Notes under the pieces: model-generated
What the model saw: the letters and a program-made list of their open reading frames with translations, nothing else
Told to the model about the DNA's origin: nothing
Databases searched by the model: none
NCBI RefSeq assembly: GCF_030734285.1
Contig: NZ_CP132295.1
Coordinates: 434,001 to 498,000 of the forward strand
DNA: 64,000 bases
From: Natronococcus sp. AD-5
GTDB lineage: Archaea; Halobacteriota; Halobacteria; Halobacteriales; Natrialbaceae
Reading direction: 5' to 3'
Shown: positions 34,883 through 44,759 of the stretch, piece by piece
Layout of the letters: every line of letters starts with the position of its first letter
How positions within the stretch are numbered: position 1 is the first letter of the stretch
Made by a program: the position numbers and the translations under genes

Positions 34883-36124
34883 ATGAGCAGCGAGCAAATC
34901 AACTGGTCACACAAGTCACTCGAGGAACTGCAAACATTCTGGAACGCCCAAATTGAACCGGATCTCGCCCGCGACGGGCTCGATCTCGACAGGCGACCGC
35001 GCTATCAGGAGATCGCTGACGCCGGCTACTCGGGAATCGCCTACGCGCTCCGCGAGCATCACGAGCTCACGCTGGGACAGTTCCTTACGACCGTCGGGTA
35101 CGGAACTGGCGACGCTGACGACGAATACGACTGGAGTATCGCCGACGAAACTACCGTTCAGGAACTCGAACTGTACCTTCGATCGTACCAGCGCCGGAAG
35201 GGACGCGCCGAGAGTACGATCGACTCGAAGCGGTCTCGGCTCGCCCGATACGCTCGCACGTACGCCGATCTGTACGGCGAGGCTGATCTCGTCGAACGCG
35301 TCCGACGAGACGTCCCCCCGAGACGTGACGAACGTCAGCGCGTGTACGGCGTCCTCGACACCTTCGACGCCGAACTCGACAGCGCCGAATCGAAGTTCAA
35401 ACACCTGACCGACGTCCGACTATTCTACGAGTGGCTCCGACGTGACCGCGACGCCGCGTACAATCCGGCGTCGGACCCGCCGCATGCGAGCAACTGGAAA
35501 AGCGAGACTCCGAACGACGATGAACGCGATCCACCGGCACTCGAGTCCGTTCACGTCCGGACACTCGTCGACGCGTGCGACTCTAGCGAAGACCGACTGC
35601 TCGTCGTCGCCGCGTGTGCGTGGGGGCTTCGACGCGGCGAGATCGCGTCAATCCGCCGCTCTCAGTTCGAACTCGAGGACGGCGACCCGCGAATCGTCTT
35701 CGGGGAGGAACGAAAGAACGGTCCAGGGACGGTGACGATTCATTACGGTCTCGAGACGCTCGAGGACCGAATCGGTTCGCTCGGCGATGCCCAGGGATGG
35801 AACGGCTACCTGTTTCCGTCGTCGGCTGCCGAGAGCGGCCACGTCACCGGGGACACGATCACGGCCCGGTTCAAGCGTCTCGCGGAACGAGCGAACGTAA
35901 CAGTTCGTGGTGAGACGCCGACGCCCCAGTACGGACGACGGTTCTGGTATCGGACGTATCTCGACGCCGTCGAGCGACTGTCCGAGCAGGTTCAGGCGGT
36001 CGCCGAAGAACAGGGCAGTGCCAATGCCACGGTCGTCGTCGAGAACTATCTAGGCGAGGAAGAAGCGCGAAAACGACGGCGTGCGTTCATGCGAGAACGG
36101 CTCGAGGACGCGTTCAAACGGTGA
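34883..36124 (+). CDS. Tyrosine recombinase / phage-type integrase
   Basis: A 413-residue site-specific recombinase. The N-terminal core-binding part includes VQELELYLRSYQRRKGRAES. The catalytic domain has ACAWGLRRGEIASIRR (first Arg), a PQYGRRFWYRTYLDAVERL segment where an HxxR motif is expected, and ENYLGEE near the C-terminus as candidate nucleophilic Tyr. The His of the HxxR box is not evident, so activity is uncertain. A GC hairpin sits just before the start codon. It could have mobilised the accessory genes around it, but no tRNA or attachment repeat is visible. Confidence 0.78.
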   Translation: MSSEQINWSHKSLEELQTFWNAQIEPDLARDGLDLDRRPRYQEIADAGYSGIAYALREHHELTLGQFLTTVGYGTGDADDEYDWSIADETTVQELELYLRSYQRRKGRAESTIDSKRSRLARYARTYADLYGEADLVERVRRDVPPRRDERQRVYGVLDTFDAELDSAESKFKHLTDVRLFYEWLRRDRDAAYNPASDPPHASNWKSETPNDDERDPPALESVHVRTLVDACDSSEDRLLVVAACAWGLRRGEIASIRRSQFELEDGDPRIVFGEERKNGPGTVTIHYGLETLEDRIGSLGDAQGWNGYLFPSSAAESGHVTGDTITARFKRLAERANVTVRGETPTPQYGRRFWYRTYLDAVERLSEQVQAVAEEQGSANATVVVENYLGEEEARKRRRAFMRERLEDAFKR

Positions 36125-36441
36125 TGTAGACGATCGAGAAGGCATTTCAAGACGGACGATTCGATAAACTGGTCGTGGCGGACTGTAGTACAACCGAAAC
36201 GGAAGCGTCTTCCCTCCAGCAGTCGCTGTGCCTTCCGCTACAGGTACCAGTGATCGCGGATCGGACGGCCCGTCCCGTTCACCTGTCCGTAATTTTACTC
36301 ACGGTTTCTCCGACCAGGGGCTATCCTCGCTGCAGGCCTTCTACAAGGTGACAGAGCACTAACGAAAATTCACAGCTTCAGCCGCGAATAACGGTGAACC
36401 GACCCCGTGCGTTTAATAATCAGAACTGATAATTGGGTAGT
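36125..36441. other. Intergenic with possible relic and promoter
   Basis: No intact gene. A plus frame from about 36130 (TIEKAFQDGRFDKLVVADCS) looks coding for some 40 codons, without a start. GCGTTTAATAATC (36410-36422) is a TATA-like element placing transcription at about 36440 for the next gene. Confidence 0.4.
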
Positions 36442-36696
36442 ATGGGTACCGTACTGGCACGAAGCCTCACCGGGAAGTCGATCATTGGAACTGATGGGAC
36501 GGTCTTCGGAACGCTCTATACCGTCTCTGCGAACGCCGACTCCGGCACGCTGCAGAATTTAGTCGTCGAACCGCGAGAACAGGGTTCGTCCGCGCCCGTC
36601 AGCACTGGAACGGACTCCAGCGGTCGACTGCTCGTTCCCGTCAGCCAGGTCAAAACGGTGAGCGATCAGATCGTCATCCATCCGGAACCCGTTTGA
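36442..36696 (+). CDS. Small PRC-barrel protein (CdpB-like)
   Basis: Eighty-four residues from ATG 36442, consisting of one PRC-barrel: VLARSLTGKSIIGTDGTVFG, then LQNLVVEPREQ and LLVPVSQVKTVSDQIVI. Haloarchaea have short single-PRC proteins, among them the cell-division proteins CdpB1/CdpB2, and this has that size and shape. The TTG nine bases upstream is a less likely start because a TATA box predicts a leaderless ATG. Partner unknown. Confidence 0.75.
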   Translation: MGTVLARSLTGKSIIGTDGTVFGTLYTVSANADSGTLQNLVVEPREQGSSAPVSTGTDSSGRLLVPVSQVKTVSDQIVIHPEPV

Positions 36697-37638
36697 AAAC
36701 GGTTGGCCTCGAGACGGATCTGCTGGTAGCTGAATCGGCGTCGTGCGCTCTGTCCTCGATATCGAGTCCGCTATCGGTCAACTGGTCGGTTCTCGACGAG
36801 TCGGGAGGCGGTACTGTGATCGTGGACCGTCTTCCGGACTCTTGTACTTGTCTCCGGGGACTGCATTTTGCTGTACAGGTGGTTTCGGCCCTTCGTATTC
36901 AATAGGTGCCTATTGTTTACTCATCTCTCCCTAGAGACGACGTAACTTCACTTCTCTTCTAGAAGCTAGCATACAATAGATATAATAGTTACCTTAGTGA
37001 AAATAGGTAAAATAGGCAGGATAGGATGAAGACGCCTCGTGAGTGTGGAATGATATCTATCCATCCGCCGAACGGTTAGTGTCCACGATAAACATCGCTC
37101 CTCGACAGCTCATCTTGTTTATTCGAGGACGGGAGGTGATAGACGTCCCCTTCATAGCAGATTGTTTGGAATCGAGATGGGTGACGAACCGCTATAGAAG
37201 CCGGGCCACGCGGTAGCGACACAAATAGTCGCAGTAACTCCTACTCAGAGGTCCTTCCCGCGTTAATCTCGAGCACAACCGTCGGTAACAGTGTTTGGCC
37301 CGAATCAGTATCCGTAGTTCGATCGATTCAGAGGCGTTACCCTCATCGCACAGTTTTGAGACGGCGGGGTTTCTCGAGGGCACGGTCGAATTCGGTGCGA
37401 TCGAGACGCTTCGCGATGGTACCTCGCCAACTGGTCTCCGCTTCGACCGACGAAGTAGCTGAACCGATCGATGGCTCAGTTTCTCCCGAATGTATAATGC
37501 TCATCTTTCGATCCGGTCAGGTCTCGCCGCGTTCCTAGCTGCGGCGTCTCCCTCAAAATGAAACTGAAATTGATTACTTTCAGGAAATAATGTACCCAAA
37601 CCCGATTACTTATGAGGTCCCTCCACAAGGTGAGGGGT
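36697..37638. other. Gene-poor AT-richer stretch
   Basis: Over 900 bases without a recognisable gene. Frames at 36743-36934 (VLDIESAIGQLVGS, SSGLLYLSPGTAF) and, on the minus strand near 37350-37430 (GTIAKRLDRTEFDRAL), have patches of protein-like sequence but no credible start or length. Base composition drops to AT-rich between 36940 and 37040. ATTACTTATG at 37602-37611 is the likely TATA of the next gene. Confidence 0.45.
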
Positions 37639-37875
37639 ATGATTCGTGAGGCAGTATCACGGTCTGCGTTACAGGCGCAGAAGCGTGCGATCGTCAAAAC
37701 CCTCTGTTACCGTCTGTTCATGCTGTTGATCACCGTTACGATCGCGTGGTTGATCGTCGGTGATATCGGAGATGCAGTGAATATCGGATTGCTCACGAAC
37801 GCGCTGAAAACGGGGACGTACTACGTTTACGAGCGAGTGTGGGATCGTATCTGGTGGGGCGTGTCAACAACGTAA
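37639..37875 (+). CDS. DUF2061 membrane protein
   Basis: Seventy-eight residues with the DUF2061 pattern: KRAIVKTLCYRLFMLLITVT, then DAVNIGLLTNALKTGTYYVYERVWDRI. Two hydrophobic segments are separated by a short loop. The family is found beside sulfate/cysteine or stress genes in bacteria but has no fixed role. ATG 37639 is chosen because the TATA at 37602-37611 would put the start of transcription just before it; an in-frame ATG at 37612 is upstream. Confidence 0.8.
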   Translation: MIREAVSRSALQAQKRAIVKTLCYRLFMLLITVTIAWLIVGDIGDAVNIGLLTNALKTGTYYVYERVWDRIWWGVSTT

Positions 37876-38197
37876 GCGACAACGGCACCCTCGTCATCCA
37901 GTGGTACCGTGCCGACGGAGTGCATTCGAACGTCGCCGTCTCTCGTCTCGAGGAGCGGTCTGCTGTACCGAAGTGTACTCTATTCACAAGAAACCCGGTG
38001 TCGGACGTTATATTCTCTCCGCCGTCGAACGATAAACTGCTACTCGCGATACAGAGTGCCCGTTCCGGAGTTGCAAGGGTTCGACGAACGAACCAGAACT
38101 AGCGGTGTTGTGAATCGCTGTGTAAAAATCATAATAGCGAGTCGCTGATCGAATTCACGGGTCTATCTACAGCATCTGCTCGACGAGGCCGCATCGA
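37876..38197. other. Intergenic, no gene seen
   Basis: About 320 bases. A frame at 37839-38102 overlaps the DUF2061 gene and has a plausible beta-rich start (YLVGRVNNVSDNGTLVIQWY) but then loses protein character, so it is not called. Confidence 0.4.
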
Positions 38198-38656
38198 TTA
38201 CCTCGTGTCGGTTCCGCGGGCACGCCATGCCACTACGAGGCCTCCCATCAGTACAACCACGATGACCGCGTGGTACACGATATCAGGAATAGTTCGAGGG
38301 CCGACGCCGACGATCATCGTCCAAATTCCGATGCACGTTCCCGCGAGCGCAAACGCCTGCACGATCGCACCGATAGAGGCTATCGAGCGGGGACGAACCC
38401 GCGTTATAAGCAGACCGACGAGCAGAACGGCACCGATCACACTTTCAGCGATCATCGCCTCTCGGTGTTCGTATTCCTGGATGAGTACACCCGCGTGTAT
38501 CATGGCGGCAAGGAAGAAGGACGCCCCCTCTAGAGCCAATAGCGAACGTATCGTCCGTCTCGTGGCCGGTATCTCGATCCATCGGACTCGGTCATCTTGT
38601 CGACTATCCCCGCGGTCCGCGGTATTCTCGGACGTTTCAATAGTGGGTTCGTCCAT
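38198..38656 (-). CDS. Four-helix membrane protein, unknown
   Basis: About 152 residues from ATG 38656 (MDEPTIETSENTADRG). After a polar N-terminus there are four hydrophobic segments: LLALEGASFFLAAMIHAGVL, VIGAVLLVGLLI, IGAIVQAFALAGTCIGIWTM and IVYHAVIVVVLMGGLVVAW. No family recognised. An in-frame start at 38701 would add 15 residues. It lies on the same strand as, and downstream of, the ABC exporter genes. Confidence 0.65.
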   Translation of the reverse strand: MDEPTIETSENTADRGDSRQDDRVRWIEIPATRRTIRSLLALEGASFFLAAMIHAGVLIQEYEHREAMIAESVIGAVLLVGLLITRVRPRSIASIGAIVQAFALAGTCIGIWTMIVGVGPRTIPDIVYHAVIVVVLMGGLVVAWRARGTDTR

Positions 38657-38784
38657 AGAGTACCGAACGGGCGTCGCTGCATTGACCGATTCGTCGAACA
38701 TGTTCCGCCGCCGCCTACGACTGACAACGAGAACTTCTGAACCCTTCCGCGGATCAGAGACCGAACGATCGAGGAGCCAAGCAC

Positions 38785-39630
38785 TTACCTAACGGTAGCA
38801 CTCGACGCTCGATCGATGAAGTAGACGGCTACTGCGCCGAGCACTACATCGAGAGCGCCGAGCACGAGAAGTGATCGACCGATGACGTCCCACGTCCAGC
38901 CAGTGAGCATAATCGCCCGTACGGCATCCACTCCGTAGGTGACCGGATTCACCGAACTCACTAATTGAAGCCAGCCCGGCAGTGCCTTCTCCGGCACGAA
39001 CGCCGTGCTCGCAAACAGCAGCGGGAACTGGACGAGGTTCGTGCTGATTCCCGTCACGCGGGAGCTGCCGGTCGTGATGCCGAGAATGTACGAGACCGAT
39101 ACGAACCACACCGAAAATACGAGTACGACAGCGACGATACCGACAATACCGAGCAGCCCCGTCGTTATCCGTGCACCGAGCACGCGCCCGAGTCCTACCA
39201 TGAGGAAGGTTGGAATCAGTATCAGAAGAAGATCCGACGACGCTTTTCCCGCGAACATCGCGACCCGGCTCACCGGCGAGACGAGCACTTTCTCGAACAT
39301 TCCCGTTTCGACGTCTTGGACGAACCCAATTCCCGAGCCAGCCGCGGTAATCAAGGCGGCTTGAATGACGATCGCCGGAACGAGAAACGCCAGGTAATCT
39401 CCGCCCGGTACAGCCCCTGCAGCAAGCCGTCCGAACACTTGACTAAACAGTACGAGAAAGACCACCGGCTGCACGAGTGCGAAGACGAGGACGAACGGTT
39501 CACGTAGCTTCTTCACGTTCCAGCGTGCGAAGGTGGTCCTCACGTCGTCGAAGAAACCGCTGTGAGAGCCAGCCTCCGACGACAGTCCGCGTTCACTCTC
39601 GCGGTGTGATGTCACTGTCGGTCCCCCCAT
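38785..39630 (-). CDS. ABC-2 type transporter permease (DrrB-like)
   Basis: A 281-residue permease of the daunorubicin-resistance DrrB/ABC-2 type. It has about six membrane segments with the family stretch GGDYLAFLVPAIVIQAAL, GIGFVQDVETGMFEKVLVSPVSR and FVPEKALPGWLQLVSSVNPVTYGVDA (quoted in parts). It overlaps the end of the ATPase gene, so it belongs to the same operon. It would export a hydrophobic compound or lipid, but the ATPase partner is frameshifted, so function is doubtful unless another ATPase serves it. Confidence 0.88.
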   Translation of the reverse strand: MGGPTVTSHRESERGLSSEAGSHSGFFDDVRTTFARWNVKKLREPFVLVFALVQPVVFLVLFSQVFGRLAAGAVPGGDYLAFLVPAIVIQAALITAAGSGIGFVQDVETGMFEKVLVSPVSRVAMFAGKASSDLLLILIPTFLMVGLGRVLGARITTGLLGIVGIVAVVLVFSVWFVSVSYILGITTGSSRVTGISTNLVQFPLLFASTAFVPEKALPGWLQLVSSVNPVTYGVDAVRAIMLTGWTWDVIGRSLLVLGALDVVLGAVAVYFIDRASSATVR

Positions 39631-40665
39631 TTTGGGTGAATACGGGCCGTTTTCCTCGGGTCACGTCCGTTATCGTCGCGTCCGTGAGTGCGAGGAAGAC
39701 GTCATCGAGCGTCGGCGATCGAATGTCGAAGCCGGTAACGTCGAACCCCGCTTTCGTAAGATGCTCGATAATCTCGATTCCGAGTTGCCGTGCTCGAGAA
39801 GATTTCACGCTGAAGCCGTCTTCGGTGTGCCGTATCGTCTTCGCTTCGTCGGAACTCATCACGCCGGACGCTTCGGTAGCCGCGCGGGCGCGATCGAGGA
39901 GCGTTCCAGTCGAATCTTCGAAGCCGAGTTCCAGCACGTCCCCACCCGCCTGTGATTTGAGCTCGGCTGGCGAGCCGGTCGCAACGATCGTCCCATCGAG
40001 AATGACCGCCAGATTCGAACAGAGTGCGTCAGCCTCCTCTAGATGCTGCGTCGTGAGAAAGACGGTCGTTCCCCGTCGGTTGATCTCGCGGAAGTGCTCC
40101 CAAAGGCGGATGCGCGCCGCTGGATCAAGCCCAGCCGTCGGTTCGTCGAGCAAGACGATAGGCGGGTTGTGGACGAGAGCCGTCGCTGCGTCGAGACGCT
40201 TTTTTTGACCCCGGAGAGCGTGCCCGCGCGAAAATCCGTCTTTTCGGTAAGTCCGACGAGATCAAGCAGGTCGTCGATTCGGTCTGCGCGGTCCGATTTC
40301 GGAACGCCGTAGGAGCGGCAGGCGAAGCTTAGATTTTCGCGAACGGTGAGCGACGGGTCGATGCTCGCTTCCTGTGCCACGTACCCGATACGCTCACGTA
40401 TCGCCCTCGGCTCCGTTCGGGCGTCGTAGCCAGTAACCGTAATCTTCCCCTGCGTCGGTTGGAGAAGCGTCACGAGCGCCTTGATCATCGTCGTTTTCCC
40501 GGCCCCATTCGGCCCAAGAAAGCCGAAAAATTCGCCAGCGGGAATCGTGAGCGTGACGTCTCTTACCGCTTCGACGCCGTTCGAATACGTGAGCTCGACA
40601 CTGGTCGCTTCGATGGCCGGCGTTCGACCTCGGTCGGATTCGGGTATGCGTCGATAATCTTGCAT
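39593..40665 (-). pseudogene. ABC transporter ATPase (DrrA-like), frameshifted
   Basis: The N-terminal part from ATG 40665 holds Walker A (GPNGAGKTT) and the Q-loop region (IGYVAQEASIDPSLTVREN). The C-terminal part in another frame holds LLDEPTAGLDP, the H-loop (LTTQHLEEAD) and a DrrA-like tail (SPTLDDVFLALTD). The frame changes exactly in the LSGGQ signature at about 40200-40212: the minus strand reads TCCGGGGTCAAAAAAAGCG where one extra G would restore SGGQKKRLDAATAL. It is a single-base deletion next to an A7 run, so it is either a recent mutation or a sequencing error. Confidence 0.8.
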
Positions 40666-40810
40666 CGTGGCGATCACAGATTCTCGTAAGCGAGCGCGGA
40701 CTGTAATCGACCGCTCGAATATGTTTGCGCAAACGTTGGAGCAGATCCGGAACAAACACGCGGTAATGACGTTGTATAGCGATCATCAAGACGGGTAGGG
40801 ACAACGGAAC

Positions 40811-41254
40811 GTGCTCGTGCTCACGGACGGGAGCGAGCGAGCGAAGCGGAAAGCCGAGTGGGTGACTGTCTTCGCTTCCCCCGAAGCATCGATTCATCAG
40901 ATAGATCTTCTCGAGTGCCTCGATTCGGGCGTAGTTATCCGCCGATACAGCCGGATTCAGAACGACCGTAAGCGACAGAACCGATCATTCAGATGTGACT
41001 CTCCGCCTCGTTCGGCGACTCGGAATCAGGAGCGTATACCCGTGATCGACGTTCTTCATGGCGTCCCCCGTGAAGCGCTCCGCGATCACGTTGAGGAGTG
41101 TGCGATCGATCGTATCGTCGTGATCATGCGCGAGATAGAGACTCCCTCTCGATTGTTCATCGGGCACACGCTTATCAAAACGAGTCGTTTTGCCACGGTT
41201 CCCGTGATAACTGTTGGAGTAAAGACAACCCGTCTGAACCACAGTGCGACGTAA
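40811..41254 (+). CDS. Universal stress protein-like, divergent
   Basis: A 147-residue frame with USP features at both ends: MLVLTDGSERAKRKAEWVTV and VPREALRDHVEECAIDRIVV, RLFIGHTLIKTSRFATVPVI. The middle (about residues 40-75) is arginine-rich and unlike USP, and the ATP-binding G-2x-G-9x-G(S/T) motif of the family is degraded (MREIETPSRLFIGHT). It is open throughout, so it may be expressed, but it looks like a gene in decay. The start is GTG 40811; a TATA-like TTGTATAGC lies about 40 bases upstream. Confidence 0.5.
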   Translation: MLVLTDGSERAKRKAEWVTVFASPEASIHQIDLLECLDSGVVIRRYSRIQNDRKRQNRSFRCDSPPRSATRNQERIPVIDVLHGVPREALRDHVEECAIDRIVVIMREIETPSRLFIGHTLIKTSRFATVPVITVGVKTTRLNHSAT

Positions 41255-41444
41255 CGTTACTCGAGGTGCGTTTTCGTATTTGAGCACCGTTTTCCTCGAG
41301 AAATCGGCGCCGAAATACGATCTAACGGTCGATAGTACCAAACAAGGTACCGTTATCGACGCCGTTTGTCCGGCGACTCTTGAGACGAACCCCGCAAACA
41401 CGTTCGCGTTAAGAGCAAATTCGCAGCGCCTCCTCCTCTCTCGT

Positions 41445-41759
41445 ATGAACAGCGTACTACAAATCGCACTCGTAGGCTCGGTTCATCCACTCGGAGACGG
41501 AACGGACGCGATCGCGTTGCAACTGGGAATGGGACCGGGAGGCGGCGGATGGGGAGGAGGATTCGGCCTCCTCTGGCCGCTGTTTTGGCTGCTGGTCCTC
41601 GCTGCCCTTCTCGGGATGGTCGCATACCTCCTCACTCGAGGGTCCGACGGCACGAACGCTGACCGGGCGCTCGTAACGCTTCGCGAACGCTACGCACGCG
41701 GCGAAATCGAGGAAGACGAGTTCGAGGAGCGCGCGTCGCGGCTCCGGAACCGCCCCTGA
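41445..41759 (+). CDS. SHOCT-domain membrane protein
   Basis: One hundred and four residues. A short N-terminal hydrophobic stretch and a glycine-rich segment (GMGPGGGGWGGGFG) precede a membrane helix (LLWPLFWLLVLAALLGMVAY) and a C-terminal SHOCT motif (ALVTLRERYARGEIEEDEFE). SHOCT domains are short oligomerisation modules common in haloarchaeal membrane proteins. ATG 41445 is chosen; the open frame extends upstream without domain character. Confidence 0.85.
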   Translation: MNSVLQIALVGSVHPLGDGTDAIALQLGMGPGGGGWGGGFGLLWPLFWLLVLAALLGMVAYLLTRGSDGTNADRALVTLRERYARGEIEEDEFEERASRLRNRP

Positions 41760-42230
41760 ATTTTCGGTTCAACCGCTGTCGGACGCCGTCTCCGGTGGGG
41801 TAATTCGACGCGTCTCTTTTTGCAGCGCTCGCGAGTCGAACGCCGCGAGACGCGACCCCGATACATGTCGCGGGTTAGCCGTCTCTAAGAGAGATCCTGT
41901 CGAAACGACACTTCGCGCTGAGAACACGCTGAAACTGGCAGAAACGAGCCGAGAGTTCTCGACTGGCTCGTTGCTGAAACAGTCGACCACGATCCAACTC
42001 GAGGAGAAACGAGAACGACTTGACGGCGTTCGCGAGGAAATCGCGGAACCGACACCGTTGAAGCCCAGCACAGTGCTCGACGATGCGAATACGCTCTCGA
42101 GATAGCTCTCCGTTTTAAATTTCACTTGAGCACCCGTCAGACGCCGAAAGTCGTTGAGCAGGGGTATCTACCGCCGAAAAACATGTTCGAGTGAATATCC
42201 AATGCGAGCGCCCGCCTCGTCACTCTTACA
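41760..42230. other. Intergenic with coding-like fragment
   Basis: No complete gene. A plus frame from about 41850 to the TAG at 42103-42105 reads like a helical protein tail (TTLRAENTLKLAETSREFS, TIQLEEKRERLDGVREEI) but has no start or partner upstream. It could be the end of a deleted gene. Confidence 0.3.
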
Positions 42231-42671
42231 ATGGTACGCATCTACGCGCTGATGGCCATCCTGCACGTGATAGTTGGTGGCGTATGGACCGGCTGGACCG
42301 TGTTCATGGCTGCGCTTATCGTTCCAGCGGCCCGGGACGGCCGTTTCGATGCGGATGCGCTCAGTTGGCTGACGGGCCGCTTCGCTCGATTCTCGCAGCT
42401 AGCCCCGGCCATCATGCTCTTGACCGGGGGTTACATGGCGAGTCAGGGGATCGTCCCCGACGCTCCGCTGAGCTCCCTGCGAGGGCAGCTCGTGGTAACG
42501 ATGGTCGGTCTCTGGTTTGTCCTCTCGGCACTGAGTAACGCAGCGAGTAGACGGCTTGTCGCAGGTGTCGGATCGGACGGTGTCGAACCCGCTGCGCGCG
42601 ACAGCGCGATGGTATTCTACGTCGCGGGTGGCGTCGCCCTCGCGCTGTTACTCGTTGGCGGGTGGCTATAG
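42231..42671 (+). CDS. Four-helix membrane protein, CopD-like
   Basis: A 146-residue protein with four hydrophobic segments, beginning MVRIYALMAILHVIVGGVW, then TVFMAALIVPAAR, a GQLVVTMVGLWFVLSAL helix and VAGGVALALLLVGGWL. The HVxxGGxWxG start resembles the CopD/heme-type integral membrane families. No metal-binding cluster is obvious. Single gene. Confidence 0.7.
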   Translation: MVRIYALMAILHVIVGGVWTGWTVFMAALIVPAARDGRFDADALSWLTGRFARFSQLAPAIMLLTGGYMASQGIVPDAPLSSLRGQLVVTMVGLWFVLSALSNAASRRLVAGVGSDGVEPAARDSAMVFYVAGGVALALLLVGGWL

Positions 42672-42824
42672 GGGAGACGATATCGCAAAACTCCCACCTC
42701 ATCAGTCGCAGCTGTTGGGGGTATCGGACGGTGTAGACTGGTCTCATGGCGGGCGTCTACTCGGAAAAGACCTCGAATATGTTCGAGCCTACGGTGATAA
42801 GGTCGGCCGCCGACAGTACAGGGT

Positions 42825-43472
42825 ATGCCGAGAGCTCAGATAAAATTCAAACCGCCTGGAACACCACTCGGCGGTCCGTTCCGATTATCGACCGAGTACC
42901 CGAACGACGAGTTTCGGATCTTGAGCGCCTACCCGGCTGAAAAGGGGTTACTCGTCGTGCTGGAAGCGACGATGGCGGATCCGTCGGTCGTTCGACGGCT
43001 TTTCGAGCGCGCGCCGGAGGAACGGATCTCTTCCTCCGAAGTTCTCCACGCGGACGAGCAGACGGTCTTGGTTCAGTTCCAGCTTCCGTTCGTTCCCTCA
43101 CCGTATCGCGCGCTCCTCTCCTCGGGAAATCTGCCACAGTTCCCGTACGTGATCGAAGACGGCTGGATAGTTTGTGAACTCACTACCTCACACGAGCGGT
43201 TATCGAAGCTGAAAGACGAACTAGAGGAAACGGGATTTACGTTCGAGGTCGTCTGGGTCACCCAGTCGGTCGATCCGACCGACCTTCTGACCGACCGCCA
43301 ACGACGGTTCATGACCGAAGCCGCCGAACGCGGATACTACGACACCCCACGTGAGTGCTCACTCACCGATCTTGCCGCTGCGCTGAACGTCAGCAAATCG
43401 ACGGCGAGTGTCGTACTCCACCGCGCTGAAGAGACGATCGTCAAGGAATTCTTCTCCGAGCCGATCGCATAG
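42825..43472 (+). CDS. Bacterio-opsin activator (Bat)-type HTH regulator
   Basis: A 215-residue haloarchaeal regulator. Residues 1-150 form a beta-rich N-terminal sensor-like domain (FRILSAYPAEKGLLVVLEA). Residues about 155-215 carry the HTH_10 domain: LTDRQRRFMTEAAERGYYDTPR, LTDLAAALNVSKSTASVVLH. This arrangement is the common one-component Bat-like regulator. The nearest downstream gene is the SDR at 43757, a possible but unproved target. Confidence 0.88.
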   Translation: MPRAQIKFKPPGTPLGGPFRLSTEYPNDEFRILSAYPAEKGLLVVLEATMADPSVVRRLFERAPEERISSSEVLHADEQTVLVQFQLPFVPSPYRALLSSGNLPQFPYVIEDGWIVCELTTSHERLSKLKDELEETGFTFEVVWVTQSVDPTDLLTDRQRRFMTEAAERGYYDTPRECSLTDLAAALNVSKSTASVVLHRAEETIVKEFFSEPIA

Positions 43473-43756
43473 TCGTGGCCCGAAACGCACAAAACGTCTC
43501 TTCTTTCCGCACGACACGCTTCGGACTCTGCTACTGGGTGGCCCGATCACTAGAAGGGTTCGATTTTGCTTCTATTCACCGCGAGTAGGTTCGAGTTCTT
43601 CGGCGGATAATACGGGACGCATATCCTTCGTTCAATCGGCCCAGACTGGACGAATTCGAGCGCTACAACGTTCACCTCCTCGTAGTTCATCCGATCGACT
43701 ACCGAGAAACATGTTCGAGCGAATACTGGTGAAACCGCGGAGTCAACCGTCGGCCG

Positions 43757-44509
43757 ATGCCATCGAAATCGAATCTGTCGGATCGCGTCGTGCTGGTAAC
43801 CGGAAGTTCCTCTGGAATCGGTCGAGCGACAGCCCTCGCCTTCGGCCGGAAACGGGCCCGCGTCGCGATCACTTACTACTCCGATCGGGACGGGGCGGAG
43901 AAGACTGCGGACCTCGTGCGCGAGGCGAACGGGGAGGCGTTCGTTGTACAGTACGATATGACCGACCGCGACTCGATCGACGCAGCGGTGCAGGCGGTGA
44001 TCGACCGCTGGGAAACGATCGACGTGCTCGTGAACAATGCTACCCCGTCCGAAGTCGGCCCTACTCCGTTCGAGGACGTCTCGATGGAAGAGTGGTATCG
44101 AATCGTGCACGGGATTCAAGACGGCGTATTTCGAACGGTCCAAGCGGCCCTTCCCGCACTGCGATCGTCTGACGAGGGACGTATCGTGAACATCTCCTCG
44201 TCCGCAGTCGAAGGGTCGCCAGGCATGACAGCCTACGCCACGGCCAAGGCTGGCGTTCACGGGCTGACCGGAGTACTGGCCGCAGAACTCGGCGAGCTGG
44301 GTATTCTTTCAAACACGGTAATGCCGGGTATGGTGCTGACCGAGAGAAATATGGAACGACCCGATGAGGTCCGCGAAGCGGTCGCGAACCGGACGCCGTC
44401 GAAGCGAATTACAACGCCTGACGACGTGGCCAATCTGGTGGTGTTTCTGGGAACAGAAGCGAACGGGAACATTAACGGCGCGGTCGTGCCTGTGACCGGT
44501 GGACTGTAA
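43757..44509 (+). CDS. Short-chain dehydrogenase/reductase
   Basis: A 250-residue FabG-like SDR. The NAD(P)-binding TGSSSGIGRATAL loop is near residue 15 and DVLVNNAT near 90. The catalytic serine lies in NISSSAVEG, the catalytic Tyr and Lys in AYATAKAG, and PxxV(L)T follows (MPGMVLTER). All four catalytic residues are present. Substrate unknown. Confidence 0.92.
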   Translation: MPSKSNLSDRVVLVTGSSSGIGRATALAFGRKRARVAITYYSDRDGAEKTADLVREANGEAFVVQYDMTDRDSIDAAVQAVIDRWETIDVLVNNATPSEVGPTPFEDVSMEEWYRIVHGIQDGVFRTVQAALPALRSSDEGRIVNISSSAVEGSPGMTAYATAKAGVHGLTGVLAAELGELGILSNTVMPGMVLTERNMERPDEVREAVANRTPSKRITTPDDVANLVVFLGTEANGNINGAVVPVTGGL

Positions 44510-44759
44510 CGAAAACGCAGTCGTATCACCGGCCTCGAGAGGCGGCTCCGTAACAGATTTTTATCACTTCCGCGTCAGAGTAGTAAATTAGCGACGATCC
44601 TAAACCGGCGAGATTCCGTACTCGAGGTGTGGTATCACCGCTCGTCGATGCTCAGTTCCTCGAGGCGGGATCAACACGTTGTCCGCCACACGCGACATCA
44701 CCGTAGTCACCGGCGCCTCGGTCGTGGGCTCGCTCGAGGTCGTGCGAGCGCGGTCCGGT

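Noticed and set aside
40200-40212. Programmed -1 frameshift at the A7 run of the ABC ATPase
   Set aside because: The slip would leave SGVKKKR rather than the canonical SGGQKKR; one missing G explains the sequence better.
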